Source of the DNA: CAZGSG01 sp964528095
GTDB lineage: Bacteria; Bacteroidota; Bacteroidia; Chitinophagales; Chitinophagaceae
Direction of reading: 5' to 3'
Assembly (NCBI GenBank): GCA_964528095.1
Contig: CAZGSG010000063.1
Coordinates: 1 to 24,314, forward strand
Length of the DNA: 24,314 nucleotides
A program made the translations under genes and the position numbers. This document shows positions 1-7,439 of this stretch, in pieces; the first letter of the stretch is position 1, and every line of letters starts with the position of its first letter. The notes under the pieces were generated by a model, which was not told where the DNA came from, ran no database searches, and saw nothing but the letters and a program-made list of their open reading frames with translations.

Positions 1-383
1 TCACCACCATCTCTCCAGGCTACCCAGGCAGGTGCCCATTCATAACCGGGCATCCACATCCATCCATACATCGGATCCTCAAACCAGCGACCATAATGGA
101 ATGGCGCCCATCCCCAGGAATAGTCAGAGACCCACATCCATTCATAATCGTCGGACCAGACCCAGCGTCCTCCGCTACTATAGGGGCGAAATTCACGGCC
201 TTCATTAGGCACCCATACATATCCATATTCCGGATAATCTATCCATTGCCCGTAAGGGCTTAATTCATCATAGAAAGTTTGATAGGAAACATCTACCCTT
301 GCCTGCGCAGATGTTTTATTGATCAGGGATCCTGCCAATATCGTCGAAAGGACGACCAGGGTAATTGCGAGTAAACGTTTCAT
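1..383 (-). CDS. DUF6600 family exported protein (partial, C-terminus beyond left edge)
   Basis: Reading leftward from the ATG at 383, the frame stays open to the window edge and gives about 127 residues. It starts with a Sec signal peptide (MKRLLAITLVVLSTILAG, likely cleaved after the SAQA at about residue 27). A very Trp/Tyr-rich segment follows with repeated patterns such as YGQWIDYPEYGYVWVP, GGRWVWSDDYEWMWVSDYSW and YGWMWMPGYEWAPAWV, which is the hallmark of DUF6600 proteins. These are exported proteins of unknown function in Bacteroidota and Proteobacteria, probably envelope-associated. An in-frame ATG at 407 would add eight residues; I prefer 383 because its upstream sequence is A/T-rich as is usual in this phylum, while the one before 407 is G-rich. 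The rest of the gene is missing from this window. Confidence 0.8.
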   Translation of the reverse strand, partial: MKRLLAITLVVLSTILAGSLINKTSAQARVDVSYQTFYDELSPYGQWIDYPEYGYVWVPNEGREFRPYSSGGRWVWSDDYEWMWVSDYSWGWAPFHYGRWFEDPMYGWMWMPGYEWAPAWVAWRDGG

Positions 384-714
384 GTTAAGTAAATTTTTTG
401 TTTTCATGGCCAATCATTTTTCAAATCAGCTTTCAACTGCAAGCTGAAGGTATCTATATGACGCTATTATTATGCCATTACGGTTGCATCACTATGGCTT
501 TTAATGATTTGTTAGCAAAACATTAGACAAAATCTGTTAAAATCAGGGGAGAAAGTTTCGGATTCGAGGTTGAAGGTTTGGAGTTGGGGTAAATCACTCA
601 TGCTTCCACTTTATTTCCTCGCGGTGTTGGCATAAATTTAATAAACAGGTAAGAAGTTTTGTGAAGAAATACCAATCAGCATAAAATACCGATAGTGTAG
701 TTACCCAAATAAAG
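384..714. other. Gene-free stretch upstream of the DUF6600 gene
   Basis: No credible coding frame. Two small structures are visible. A 7-bp inverted repeat (TCAGCTT at 426-432, AAGCTGA at 441-447, 8-nt loop) lies just upstream of the DUF6600 start and could fold in its 5' leader. Four G-rich heptads (TTCGAGG, TTGAAGG, TTTGGAG, TTGGGGT) run from 563 to 590. I found no perfect TAnnTTTG box on the minus strand, so the DUF6600 promoter is unassigned. Confidence 0.45.
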
Positions 715-1776
715 CTACCGGCTTACGTATTTTTTAGCAGTCTCCGAACCCGGGATAAGCATGATCATTCCAACATATAAACTGATACGCTGGTCCAATG
801 CATCGGAAGCAAGCAGTTGTTCTTTATTCAGGAAAGAAGCGCTCTCACAATTAAGACAATCCAGTACAATACCTGTTGTAGCAAAATCAATATTGCCTTT
901 ACTCCTGGGATCAATCGTCAAAAAATTATCGGATTTCCTTCCAAAAAAAGTAAAATCCTCTCCGTTAAGTCTAAGTAATTCGCTCAGGCGCATATTGAAG
1001 CGGATACCATTGTCAAGTATCCATGTGTTCTCCCTGATCTGCTGGTTGAAATCAACTGAGCTTTTTGTACTCATGTTGCCCCCAATGAGAATGTAGGAAA
1101 GATCTTTCAGGTTATACTCATCTTTCCAGATAAATACAACCTGCCTTGTACTGTTAGGAAAAAGAACAGAACATTTATTAAGTTCTTTTTCGGAAAAGAA
1201 ATAAAAGTCTTTGACTACATTGGCCGCACCAAAATAATCAGCCAGGTATTCGTGCGAGGTGAATTGCAACAGGTCGTCCGCATATTTTACAGCGCGGATA
1301 GGTGTTTGTTGCTGATGAAAAAAAAGAGAGTAATAAACCATCCCTTCTTCTTTAAAAGAATATGCCTGTATAGTGATGTTCTTTTTTTGAAACATGACCG
1401 ATGAGTCAGGACTGACCCCTTCATTGCCACAAAAAAAACCGCTATTCCTGAAGTTGGAAATAGCCCCATCATACTCCTGGCGGGATGGGGTCTGAAAACA
1501 ATAAGAAATCTCTTTTCCGAATTGATATTTTGCAATACGCTTACCTAAGGGGTTTTGATTTTCTTCTGTCACCTTTACGATTTGCTGCCAGGTATCTATT
1601 ATCGTATCATTCTGATAAGTTTTGCCTGCAGGTATATATCCTTTTTTGGAGAGGTAGTTGTCGAATTTCTGAGATGAAAGAGATGATACTTCGAGGAAAT
1701 CATTTACAGAAATATCCTGGCCAAACACCAGCCCGTTCATTAATAACAATCCTGTATATAACAAAAGCCCCTTCAT
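715..1776 (-). CDS. Exported protein of unknown function, 353 aa
   Basis: I do not recognise the family. The protein starts with a clear Sec signal peptide (MKGLLLYTGLLLMNGLVFG, cleavage near residue 19-20), so it is periplasmic, outer-membrane-facing or secreted. The mature part is a mixed, largely soluble chain without further membrane spans, rich in Phe/Tyr/Asn. It has a CxxC pair in the segment DCLNCE near residue 308 and a GNMSTKSS loop near residue 235. No enzyme motif is apparent. The ATG at 1776 puts the signal peptide exactly at the N-terminus, so I keep it. It is transcribed in the same direction as the DUF6600 gene, but about 330 bp separate them, so they are probably not one operon. 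It diverges from the dienelactone hydrolase gene. The coding potential is solid; the function is unknown. Confidence 0.8.
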   Translation of the reverse strand: MKGLLLYTGLLLMNGLVFGQDISVNDFLEVSSLSSQKFDNYLSKKGYIPAGKTYQNDTIIDTWQQIVKVTEENQNPLGKRIAKYQFGKEISYCFQTPSRQEYDGAISNFRNSGFFCGNEGVSPDSSVMFQKKNITIQAYSFKEEGMVYYSLFFHQQQTPIRAVKYADDLLQFTSHEYLADYFGAANVVKDFYFFSEKELNKCSVLFPNSTRQVVFIWKDEYNLKDLSYILIGGNMSTKSSVDFNQQIRENTWILDNGIRFNMRLSELLRLNGEDFTFFGRKSDNFLTIDPRSKGNIDFATTGIVLDCLNCESASFLNKEQLLASDALDQRISLYVGMIMLIPGSETAKKYVSR

Positions 1777-1928
1777 TAGTTTGGTTTATAGCTGGAACAG
1801 CTTTTACAGGGCGGACGGTTATTTCTTGGTCCTGCTGAAGATAAAAAGTTTCGGATCAATGGCAAAAAATAATACTCCCGCACGCACGCAATACCAGATC
1901 TTTCTGTTTATCCGCGGGATTTAGTCCC

Positions 1929-1936
1929 TAACTTTA
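1929..1936 (+). promoter_or_regulatory. Candidate -7 promoter element (TAACTTTA)
   Basis: TAACTTTA differs at one position from the Bacteroidota -7 consensus TAnnTTTG and lies 16 nt upstream of the dienelactone hydrolase ATG at 1953. No convincing -33 TTG is at the expected spacing. It would give a very short leader. Confidence 0.35.
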
Positions 1937-1952
1937 GTAGAAAATCAAACAG

Positions 1953-2804
1953 ATGGACCAGCAGATCATCAACCTGTACGACGAGTACACCCATAAGCCG
2001 CTTTCCAGGAATGAATTCCTGCGTCGCTTAGCCCTGCTTACGGGCAGCACAGCGGCAGCCCTGGCCGTACTTCCTCTGATTGAAGTAAACAGCGCGCATG
2101 CAGCAGTCACTTCTTCACAGGACCTTTTTACAGAAACGATCTCTTATCCCGGTATCAATGGGGATATGCAGGCTTATATAGCGAGACCAAAGGAAGAAAA
2201 ACAGTATCCGGCAGTAGTGGTGATCCATGAAAACCGGGGATTAAATGCACATATTGAAGATGTTGCCAGGCGTGCTGCAAAAGCGGGTTACCTGGCCATC
2301 GCTCCGAACGCGCTTTCCCCGCTGGGCGGCACCCCGGCAAATGAAGATGAGGCCAGAACAAAATTCCAGCAACTCAAAGCAGAAGACAGCCTGCAAAACT
2401 TCATCAAAGCATTTGACTATTTAAAAACCAGGAAAGACTGCAATGGTAAATTCGGCTGTGTGGGTTTTTGCTGGGGCGGTGCTATGGCAAACAGCCTTGC
2501 AGTCAATGTTCCTTCCTTAAAAGCGGCAGTGGCATTTTATGGCCGTCAGCCGGAAGCGGCAGATGTGGCAAAAATAAAAGCGGCAGTACAGTTACACTAT
2601 GGAGCATTGGATGAGCGGGTCAATGCCGGTATTCCCGCCTATGAAGAAGCGTTGAAGAAAAATAATATCCCTTACGAGATCTATATCTACGAAGGAGCCA
2701 ATCATGCTTTTCACAATGATACAGCGCCTACGAGATATAATGAGGCCGCAGCCAAATTAGCCTGGCAACGTACGATTGACTTTTTTGGAAAATACCTCAA
2801 ATAA
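1953..2804 (+). CDS. Dienelactone hydrolase family protein with Tat-type signal
   Basis: An alpha/beta hydrolase of the dienelactone hydrolase (carboxymethylenebutenolidase) family, 283 aa. The catalytic set is complete: Glu93 in the VIHENRGLN segment, nucleophile Cys173 in GFCWGGA (GxCxGG, typical of DLH rather than the GxSxG of esterases), Asp220 in GALDERV and His251 in GANHAFHND. The N-terminus carries twin arginines followed by a hydrophobic stretch (FLRRLALLTGSTAAALAVLP, about residues 22-41) and a probable cleavage site after SAHA at residue 50, so export folded through the Tat system is likely. The true substrate is unknown; members hydrolyse dienelactones in aromatic degradation, but many exported homologues are uncharacterised, and no aromatic-degradation genes are nearby. 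It stands alone on the plus strand, with about 140 bp before the J-domain gene. The family call is firm. Confidence 0.93.
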   Translation: MDQQIINLYDEYTHKPLSRNEFLRRLALLTGSTAAALAVLPLIEVNSAHAAVTSSQDLFTETISYPGINGDMQAYIARPKEEKQYPAVVVIHENRGLNAHIEDVARRAAKAGYLAIAPNALSPLGGTPANEDEARTKFQQLKAEDSLQNFIKAFDYLKTRKDCNGKFGCVGFCWGGAMANSLAVNVPSLKAAVAFYGRQPEAADVAKIKAAVQLHYGALDERVNAGIPAYEEALKKNNIPYEIYIYEGANHAFHNDTAPTRYNEAAAKLAWQRTIDFFGKYLK

Positions 2805-2938
2805 GTCTTCCAGGTTTGAAGGTCATGGTACGGAGTGCAGGGTTCTTTATAATTTAATCTTTTTATACTATCCCGATCCTTTTTATTCGCTGTAGCCGGC
2901 GGTCCGGCTCCTGAAGGTTTTCATTTCTTCCCTCTTAG

Positions 2939-2946
2939 TATATTTG
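2939..2946 (+). promoter_or_regulatory. -7 promoter box TATATTTG of the J-domain gene
   Basis: A perfect match to TAnnTTTG, six bases upstream of the GTG at 2953. An in-frame TTG at 2944-2946 lies inside this box and so cannot be the translation start if this promoter is used. No clear -33 TTG is seen. Transcription would begin within a few bases of the GTG. Confidence 0.55.
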
Positions 2947-2952
2947 CTTCCC

Positions 2953-3600
2953 GTGCAATTAAAAGATTATTATAAATTATTGGAGCTACCGCCTTCTGCG
3001 GATCCGGATGATATCAAGAAGGCCTACAGGAGGCTGGCCCACCAGTATCATCCTGATAAAAATGGAGATGATAAGTATGCGCTTACCCGCTTTGCAGCTA
3101 TTAAAGAAGCGTATGAAACACTTTCTAATCCGCAAAAAAAAGAAGAATACCTGCAACAACGATGGTATGCGCAAAGTACGGGGAAATGGAAACACAGGGA
3201 AACCGTTACGCCTGACAGTATATTAACGCAGCTGATTGAACTTGAAAGATATTTATACCGTGCAGATATACACAGACTGGATAATATATGGCTGGCCGGC
3301 CAATTGCATGGCATGCTATCGGATGAAGCAATAGATGTGTTGAACTCATTTGGTGAAATCCACATAAACGACAGGATCATTTCGGCGGCACTGAAATGTT
3401 GTGGTTACCTTTCGTACGAGCTAAACATTCCCCTAATAAAAAAGCTTGAACGAATTCAAGCTTCTGAAAATATGATTGTTTATATAGAACAGTTTAATAA
3501 ATCCAGTTTCCATGCAAGTGGCTCGGAAAAAAGACAATTTATTTTTGTACTGCTGGCCGTACTGGCTCTATGCGCATTGATCTATTTTTTTAGCCGCTGA
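2953..3600 (+). CDS. J-domain (DnaJ-like) protein with C-terminal membrane anchor
   Basis: The first 70 or so residues form a J-domain: QLKDYYKLLELPPSAD, then KKAYRRLAHQYHPDKN with the invariant HPD loop (about residues 33-35), then RFAAIKEAYETLSNPQKKEEY. This domain stimulates the ATPase of an Hsp70 (DnaK) partner. There is no G/F region, zinc finger or DnaJ C-terminal substrate domain, so it is a class C-type J-protein rather than DnaJ itself. The middle of about 120 residues is unrecognised. The last 20 residues are a hydrophobic segment (FIFVLLAVLALCALIYFFSR), suggesting a tail anchor in the inner membrane with the J-domain in the cytoplasm. I chose GTG 2953 (215 aa) over TTG 2944 because a perfect -7 box covers the TTG. 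The stop directly abuts that of the convergent gene. Confidence 0.88.
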   Translation: MQLKDYYKLLELPPSADPDDIKKAYRRLAHQYHPDKNGDDKYALTRFAAIKEAYETLSNPQKKEEYLQQRWYAQSTGKWKHRETVTPDSILTQLIELERYLYRADIHRLDNIWLAGQLHGMLSDEAIDVLNSFGEIHINDRIISAALKCCGYLSYELNIPLIKKLERIQASENMIVYIEQFNKSSFHASGSEKRQFIFVLLAVLALCALIYFFSR

Positions 3601-4182
3601 TCAGGGATATTTACTTTTATCATTCCCGCCAGAAAATTTATTCTCTATTGAATGCTTAAGGTTAGAGTTCGGTCCTTCCATTTTATTGGTCCGGTCATCC
3701 AGCCCTTCATCATTCAGCAGATCTCCTAATTTCATAGCTGCAGGAAGATAAACAAGTATCTGGTGCCGCTGGTCATTCATCACTGCTTTTACTTTTTCCG
3801 GCTTTGTATGGGTTCCCACCAGGTCTTTTATCACCTTCACCGCTTCATCCGCTATATTTTCCATACTCCTTTCTGTTTCCTCGGCGGACAATCCTGCATA
3901 ATGGGAAACTTTATCCACAGCATCGGCTTCCTTTCCTTCATAGATAATACCTAACCAATCCTGGCTACCCGTTTTTGAGAGGATCGCATTACCACCCTCA
4001 TCTTTCCGGGTGAATTTATAGAGGGCCGTCAAGACAGCAGGAATAGCAGACTGGGCAAGCTTCTCCTGTGGAGAAACAGAGTGATCTTCTTTCTCGTTTA
4101 TTTCCTGACTATTGGGATCAATTTTTTTCAAAGCTGGATAACCCAGGTTTTTCTGTATGGTTTCCACAATATTCGTTGACAT
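3601..4182 (-). CDS. Cytoplasmic protein of unknown function, 193 aa
   Basis: I do not recognise a characterised family. The protein has no signal peptide or membrane span, is highly charged and appears mostly helical. The N-terminal half (NIVETIQKNLGYPALKKI, then SPQEKLAQSAIPAVLTALYKF) recalls the helical pattern of DUF937/YidB-like proteins, where an early helix is followed by an 'AIPAVLxAL' helix, but this is only a loose resemblance. The tail after about residue 165 is polar and probably disordered. It converges with the J-domain gene: the two stop codons sit back to back in the hexamer TGATCA (3598-3603) with no base between. The ATG at 4182 follows an A/T-rich leader. A housekeeping or stress role is possible, but nothing in the sequence shows it. 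Confidence 0.75.
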   Translation of the reverse strand: MSTNIVETIQKNLGYPALKKIDPNSQEINEKEDHSVSPQEKLAQSAIPAVLTALYKFTRKDEGGNAILSKTGSQDWLGIIYEGKEADAVDKVSHYAGLSAEETERSMENIADEAVKVIKDLVGTHTKPEKVKAVMNDQRHQILVYLPAAMKLGDLLNDEGLDDRTNKMEGPNSNLKHSIENKFSGGNDKSKYP

Positions 4183-4288
4183 AAATAAAGATTTACAATT
4201 ATCTATGACAAAACTGTGCCATAAAATGCCTTTTTATGCTATTATAACATATTGAACGGGCTAATAAACTTATACGCAGTCGCCGGCT

Positions 4289-4296
4289 TATCTTTG
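4289..4296 (+). promoter_or_regulatory. -7 promoter box TATCTTTG of the ABC-F gene
   Basis: A perfect TAnnTTTG match ending four bases before the ATG at 4301. With the usual start a few bases downstream of this box, the mRNA would begin at or next to the A of the start codon, that is, leaderless. No -33 TTG is at the expected distance. Confidence 0.6.
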
Positions 4297-4300
4297 CAAA

Positions 4301-6205
4301 ATGCATTATGTTTCTGTTGAGAATCTCACAAAGAGTTATGGTATCCAACCACTTTTTTCGAATATTTCCTTTAATATAGAAGAAGGCGACAAAATCGCCC
4401 TGGTAGCCCGCAACGGTACCGGCAAATCGACCCTCCTGAAGATACTATCAGGTAAGGAAACGGCCGATAGTGGCAAAGTATGGATCAGCAAGGATGTAGA
4501 TGTGGTTTTATTTGAGCAGGAACCACAGTTCACTGAACACAAGTCCGTATTGGACAATATCTTTTTTCACGATCACCCGGTTATCAACGCGATTAAAGAG
4601 TACGAATTGCTAAGTGAAGACGGAGCAGATATAGACAAACTCACTAACGCGATCATTAAAATGGATGAACTGGGCGCCTGGGACTTTGACACCAAAGTGA
4701 AACAGATCCTTGAGAAGCTGAACATTCACCATATGACTCAACCCGTTGGCACCCTGAGCGGGGGCCAACGCAAAAGAATAGCGCTGGCCAAAACCCTGAT
4801 CGATATCGGGTTTGAACATAAGCATGTTTTGCTTATCATGGATGAGCCCACCAACCACCTCGATGTAGAGATGGTGGAATGGCTGGAGCATTACCTGGAT
4901 AAAGAGAGAATAACCTTATTGCTTGTCACCCACGATCGTTATTTCCTGGACATGGTATGTGAGGAGATCTGGGAAATGGAGGGAAGCAATTTATATGTGC
5001 ATAAAGGGGATTATGCGAACTACCTGGAGAAAAAAGCGGCCAGGCTTGAAAACGAGGCCTCCAGTATCGATAAGGCCCGCAATACCTACCGCAAAGAGCT
5101 CGAATGGATGCGTAAGCAGCCCAAAGCAAGAACCACTAAATCAAAAAGCAGGCAGGATAATTTTTACGAAGTAGAAAAAAAAGCCAAACAACAGGTAGAG
5201 GATCAGCAACTCGAACTACAGATGAAAATGAATCGTCTTGGAGGAAAGGTGGTAGAGATGAAAAAAGTGTATAAGAGTTTTGGAGATAAGATCATTCTCA
5301 AAGGTTTTGATTATACTTTTTCAAAAGGAGAACGAATAGGTGTTGTTGGAAAAAATGGAGCCGGCAAGTCTACTTTTATTAATATGATCCAGCAACTGGA
5401 GCAGCCGGATAGTGGTAAAATAAATATAGGCGACACCATCATCTTTGGTAACTATTCACAACAGGGGCTGGTGATCAAAGAAGATATGCGCGTGATTGAA
5501 TTCGTGAAGAATATCGCCGAACATTTTCCATTGGCAGGTGGCGGCTCGCTGAGTGCAGCACAATTCCTGCAACTCTTTCTTTTTGATCCCGATAAACAAT
5601 ACACTTATATCAGCAAATTAAGCGGAGGCGAAAAAAGAAGATTGCATTTATTATCAATCCTGTTTCGCAATCCTAATTTCCTTGTACTGGATGAACCTAC
5701 CAATGATCTTGATCTGCCAACATTAGGTGTACTGGAAAATTTCCTGAGCGAATTTCCAGGTTGCCTGCTGATCGTATCGCATGATCGTTATTTTATGGAT
5801 CGCCTGGTAGATCATTTATTCGTTTTTGAAGGAGAAGGTATGGTGCGAGATTATCCCGGTAACTATAGCCAGTACAGGCAGGCCATTAAAGAACAGGCGT
5901 TAATGCCGGATGACCGTTCATTACTAACACAAAAAGAAGCTCCTCCGGCCAAATCTGCAACACCTGTGGCAGCGGCGGCGACTATTGAAAAAAAAAGACC
6001 CTCTTTTAAAGACAAACGGGAATTTGAACTACTCGAAAAAGAGATCAGTGACCTGAATACCGAAAAACAGGCTGTTACAGAAAAACTGAACAGCGGGAGC
6101 GCTCCTTTTGAAGAACTGGAAAAATTATCTGTTCGCATCGGTGAGATCCAAACACTACTGGACGAAAAGGAACTGCGCTGGCTTGAGCTGAGCGAAGTAC
6201 TATAA
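4301..6205 (+). CDS. ABC-F family ATPase, Uup-like
   Basis: A soluble 634-aa protein with two ATP-binding cassettes and no membrane spans. Cassette 1: Walker A ARNGTGKST (about 36-44), signature LSGGQ (152-156), Walker B ending in DE (E182), switch His in VTHDR (211). Cassette 2: Walker A GKNGAGKST (350-358), signature LSGGE (440-444), Walker B with E465, switch His in VSHDR (about 494). The basic inter-domain linker (ELEWMRKQPKARTTKSKSR, about 266-284) is the ABC-F hallmark that reaches into the ribosome. An Ala/Pro-rich hinge is followed by a C-terminal coiled coil (about 567-634), the ABC_tran_CTD arrangement of Uup. Such proteins relieve stalled or misassembled ribosomes; Uup is also linked to branched DNA intermediates. 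Its promoter box sits four bases upstream of the ATG. The first Walker A has Ala in place of the usual leading Gly. A target-protection antibiotic-resistance role is less likely given the Uup-type CTD. Confidence 0.93.
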   Translation: MHYVSVENLTKSYGIQPLFSNISFNIEEGDKIALVARNGTGKSTLLKILSGKETADSGKVWISKDVDVVLFEQEPQFTEHKSVLDNIFFHDHPVINAIKEYELLSEDGADIDKLTNAIIKMDELGAWDFDTKVKQILEKLNIHHMTQPVGTLSGGQRKRIALAKTLIDIGFEHKHVLLIMDEPTNHLDVEMVEWLEHYLDKERITLLLVTHDRYFLDMVCEEIWEMEGSNLYVHKGDYANYLEKKAARLENEASSIDKARNTYRKELEWMRKQPKARTTKSKSRQDNFYEVEKKAKQQVEDQQLELQMKMNRLGGKVVEMKKVYKSFGDKIILKGFDYTFSKGERIGVVGKNGAGKSTFINMIQQLEQPDSGKINIGDTIIFGNYSQQGLVIKEDMRVIEFVKNIAEHFPLAGGGSLSAAQFLQLFLFDPDKQYTYISKLSGGEKRRLHLLSILFRNPNFLVLDEPTNDLDLPTLGVLENFLSEFPGCLLIVSHDRYFMDRLVDHLFVFEGEGMVRDYPGNYSQYRQAIKEQALMPDDRSLLTQKEAPPAKSATPVAAAATIEKKRPSFKDKREFELLEKEISDLNTEKQAVTEKLNSGSAPFEELEKLSVRIGEIQTLLDEKELRWLELSEVL

Positions 6206-6237
6206 ACTAGGTATTTCAAGACAATCATCTTTTTTTG

Positions 6238-6245
6238 CATCTTTG
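6238..6245 (+). promoter_or_regulatory. Weak -7-like element (CATCTTTG)
   Basis: One mismatch to TAnnTTTG, 39 nt upstream of the DUF481 gene's ATG at 6285 and 32 nt after the ABC-F stop. It overlaps the in-frame TTG at 6243, an argument against that TTG as start. Read-through from the ABC-F gene is the alternative. Confidence 0.3.
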
Positions 6246-6284
6246 AAACAGTGCGGACCACCACCACCCGCCTACCAATGCAAA

Positions 6285-7040
6285 ATGAGACGAGCTCTTC
6301 TGCCATTATTTCTACTATTCAATTATACAGCACAATGCCAGGTCGTCAATATAGAAAGTCTGCGCATGCAGTCAGACTCAACCGGCTGGCTTGGATCTGC
6401 GGGTATGGGGTTTGCACTCACCAAAAATGTGAAAGAAATTTTCGGGGTAAATGTTGAAACGCATTTGCAATACAAAAGCAAAAACACAAAAAATCTCTGG
6501 CTGATCATTGGCGATTATGGTTTCCTGCAGGGCGGATCTGAAAAATTTGTATCCAACAGTTTCGCACACGCCCGGTATAACCGTAAGCTGAATAAATGGT
6601 TGAGATGGGAAGTCTTTACACAGGCCCAGAATAATCTTATCACCAAAATCGACTGGCGGTTTCTGTTAGGCACAGGACCGAGGGTGAAACTGATCGATAA
6701 AAAGATCTTCCGTTTTTATGCGGCCACACTATTTATGTATGAAAGAGAGAAAGAAGGGATCAAACCGGCAGTGTATCATCGCGACCTGAGGAATAGCTCT
6801 TACTTCTCCTTCACGTTTGTACCATCAGAAAATATTGAACTGGTGAGTACCACATTTTATCAGCCGCTTTTAAAATACGCGAAGGATTATCGCCTGCTCA
6901 ATCAAATCTCTCTAAAGCTAAAAGCGACAAAAAAATTCTCCATGAATATGCGATGGAATTATCTTTATGACCGGTTCCCCGCAGGTGATACACCACATAC
7001 TACCTATCATCTTACGAGCGGCCTGGAGTATTGTTTTTGA
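6285..7040 (+). CDS. DUF481 domain-containing outer-membrane-type protein
   Basis: A 251-aa protein of the DUF481 type (putative salt-induced outer membrane protein family). From the ATG at 6285 it begins with a Sec signal peptide (MRRALLPLFLLFNYTAQCQ). The mature chain alternates polar and aromatic residues as in a small outer-membrane beta-barrel. It carries family-type segments such as HLQYKSKNTKNLWLIIGDY, NSFAHARYNRKLNKWLRWE and DWRFLLGTGPRVKL, and ends on an aromatic residue (LEYCF), as barrel proteins usually do. A longer in-frame reading from TTG 6243 would add MKQCGPPPPAYQCK before the signal peptide; I reject it because it would bury the signal and starts inside a promoter-like element. 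The gene follows the ABC-F gene by about 80 bp and may be co-transcribed. The precise role is unknown. Confidence 0.85.
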   Translation: MRRALLPLFLLFNYTAQCQVVNIESLRMQSDSTGWLGSAGMGFALTKNVKEIFGVNVETHLQYKSKNTKNLWLIIGDYGFLQGGSEKFVSNSFAHARYNRKLNKWLRWEVFTQAQNNLITKIDWRFLLGTGPRVKLIDKKIFRFYAATLFMYEREKEGIKPAVYHRDLRNSSYFSFTFVPSENIELVSTTFYQPLLKYAKDYRLLNQISLKLKATKKFSMNMRWNYLYDRFPAGDTPHTTYHLTSGLEYCF

Positions 7041-7351
7041 GGACAACCTTACGACCAACAAAGATTAGTAATTGAACTGCCAATCCCTGGCAGATTGCCT
7101 GTTGTAGCGGTCGCCGAACTCTATAGCACATACTTCATGCTCAAAGAGAACTCCCTATTTATAACAGCATCGTTGAATAACATATGGGATGTTTTATTTC
7201 TTTTCCGAAATAGCGCCGCCCGCGTATACAGCTTGCCCACTCACAAAACACTATGTTCTTATACAACAATATCAATTATACAGCAAAGTCTGTCTACATA
7301 ATTCTCAGTCTATGTTAACGACTTATCTATCCATCCCTCATCCATTCATCT
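7041..7351. other. Gene-free stretch after the DUF481 gene
   Basis: No supported gene. A small hairpin (CTGCCA 7077-7082, TGGCAG 7088-7093, 5-nt loop) follows the DUF481 stop but lacks a T-run, so it is a poor intrinsic terminator. A 68-codon TTG-started open frame at 7095-7301 has no recognisable features. From about 7323 the sequence degrades into catcc/tatcc copies leading into the tandem array. Confidence 0.4.
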
Positions 7352-7439
7352 AACATCCCCGATCCAACATCCACCTATCCAACATCCACCTATCTAATAT
7401 CCACCTATCCAACATCCCCGATCCAGCATCCACCTATCT
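7352..7439 (-). repeat. Tandem array of six 14-15-nt units
   Basis: Six head-to-tail units of AACATCCACCTATCC or close variants: 7352-7365 (14 nt, CCCGATCC form), 7366-7380, 7381-7395, 7396-7410, 7411-7424 (14 nt, CCCGATCC form again) and 7425-7439. More degenerate catcc copies extend left to about 7323. On the minus strand the unit reads GGATAGGTGGATGTT and directly follows the exported hydrolase gene. The last unit contains that gene's TAG stop (7434-7436) and its final Arg codon, so the array has grown into, or created, the gene's end. It is not a CRISPR: there are no spacers and the unit is too short. Confidence 0.85.

Noticed and set aside
1485..1838. Plus-strand open frame of 117 codons
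   Set aside because: Antisense to the 353-aa exported protein; no signal, motif or start context of its own.
2894..2909. Terminator after the dienelactone hydrolase gene
   Set aside because: AGCCGG/CCGGCT forms a short GC hairpin, but it lies 90 bp after the stop and has no adjacent T-run.
5863..6306. Minus-strand open frame of 147 codons
   Set aside because: A Ser/Phe-rich antisense shadow of the Lys/Glu-rich coiled coil of the ABC-F gene.
7077..7093. Intrinsic terminator after the DUF481 gene
   Set aside because: Only a 6-bp stem and no following T-run.
7095..7301. Plus-strand open frame of 68 codons in the gap after the DUF481 gene
   Set aside because: TTG start, no recognisable domain or signal peptide, and composition like random translation of intergenic DNA.
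7352..7439. CRISPR array
   Set aside because: Units of 14-15 nt are contiguous with no unique spacers, and no cas genes are nearby.
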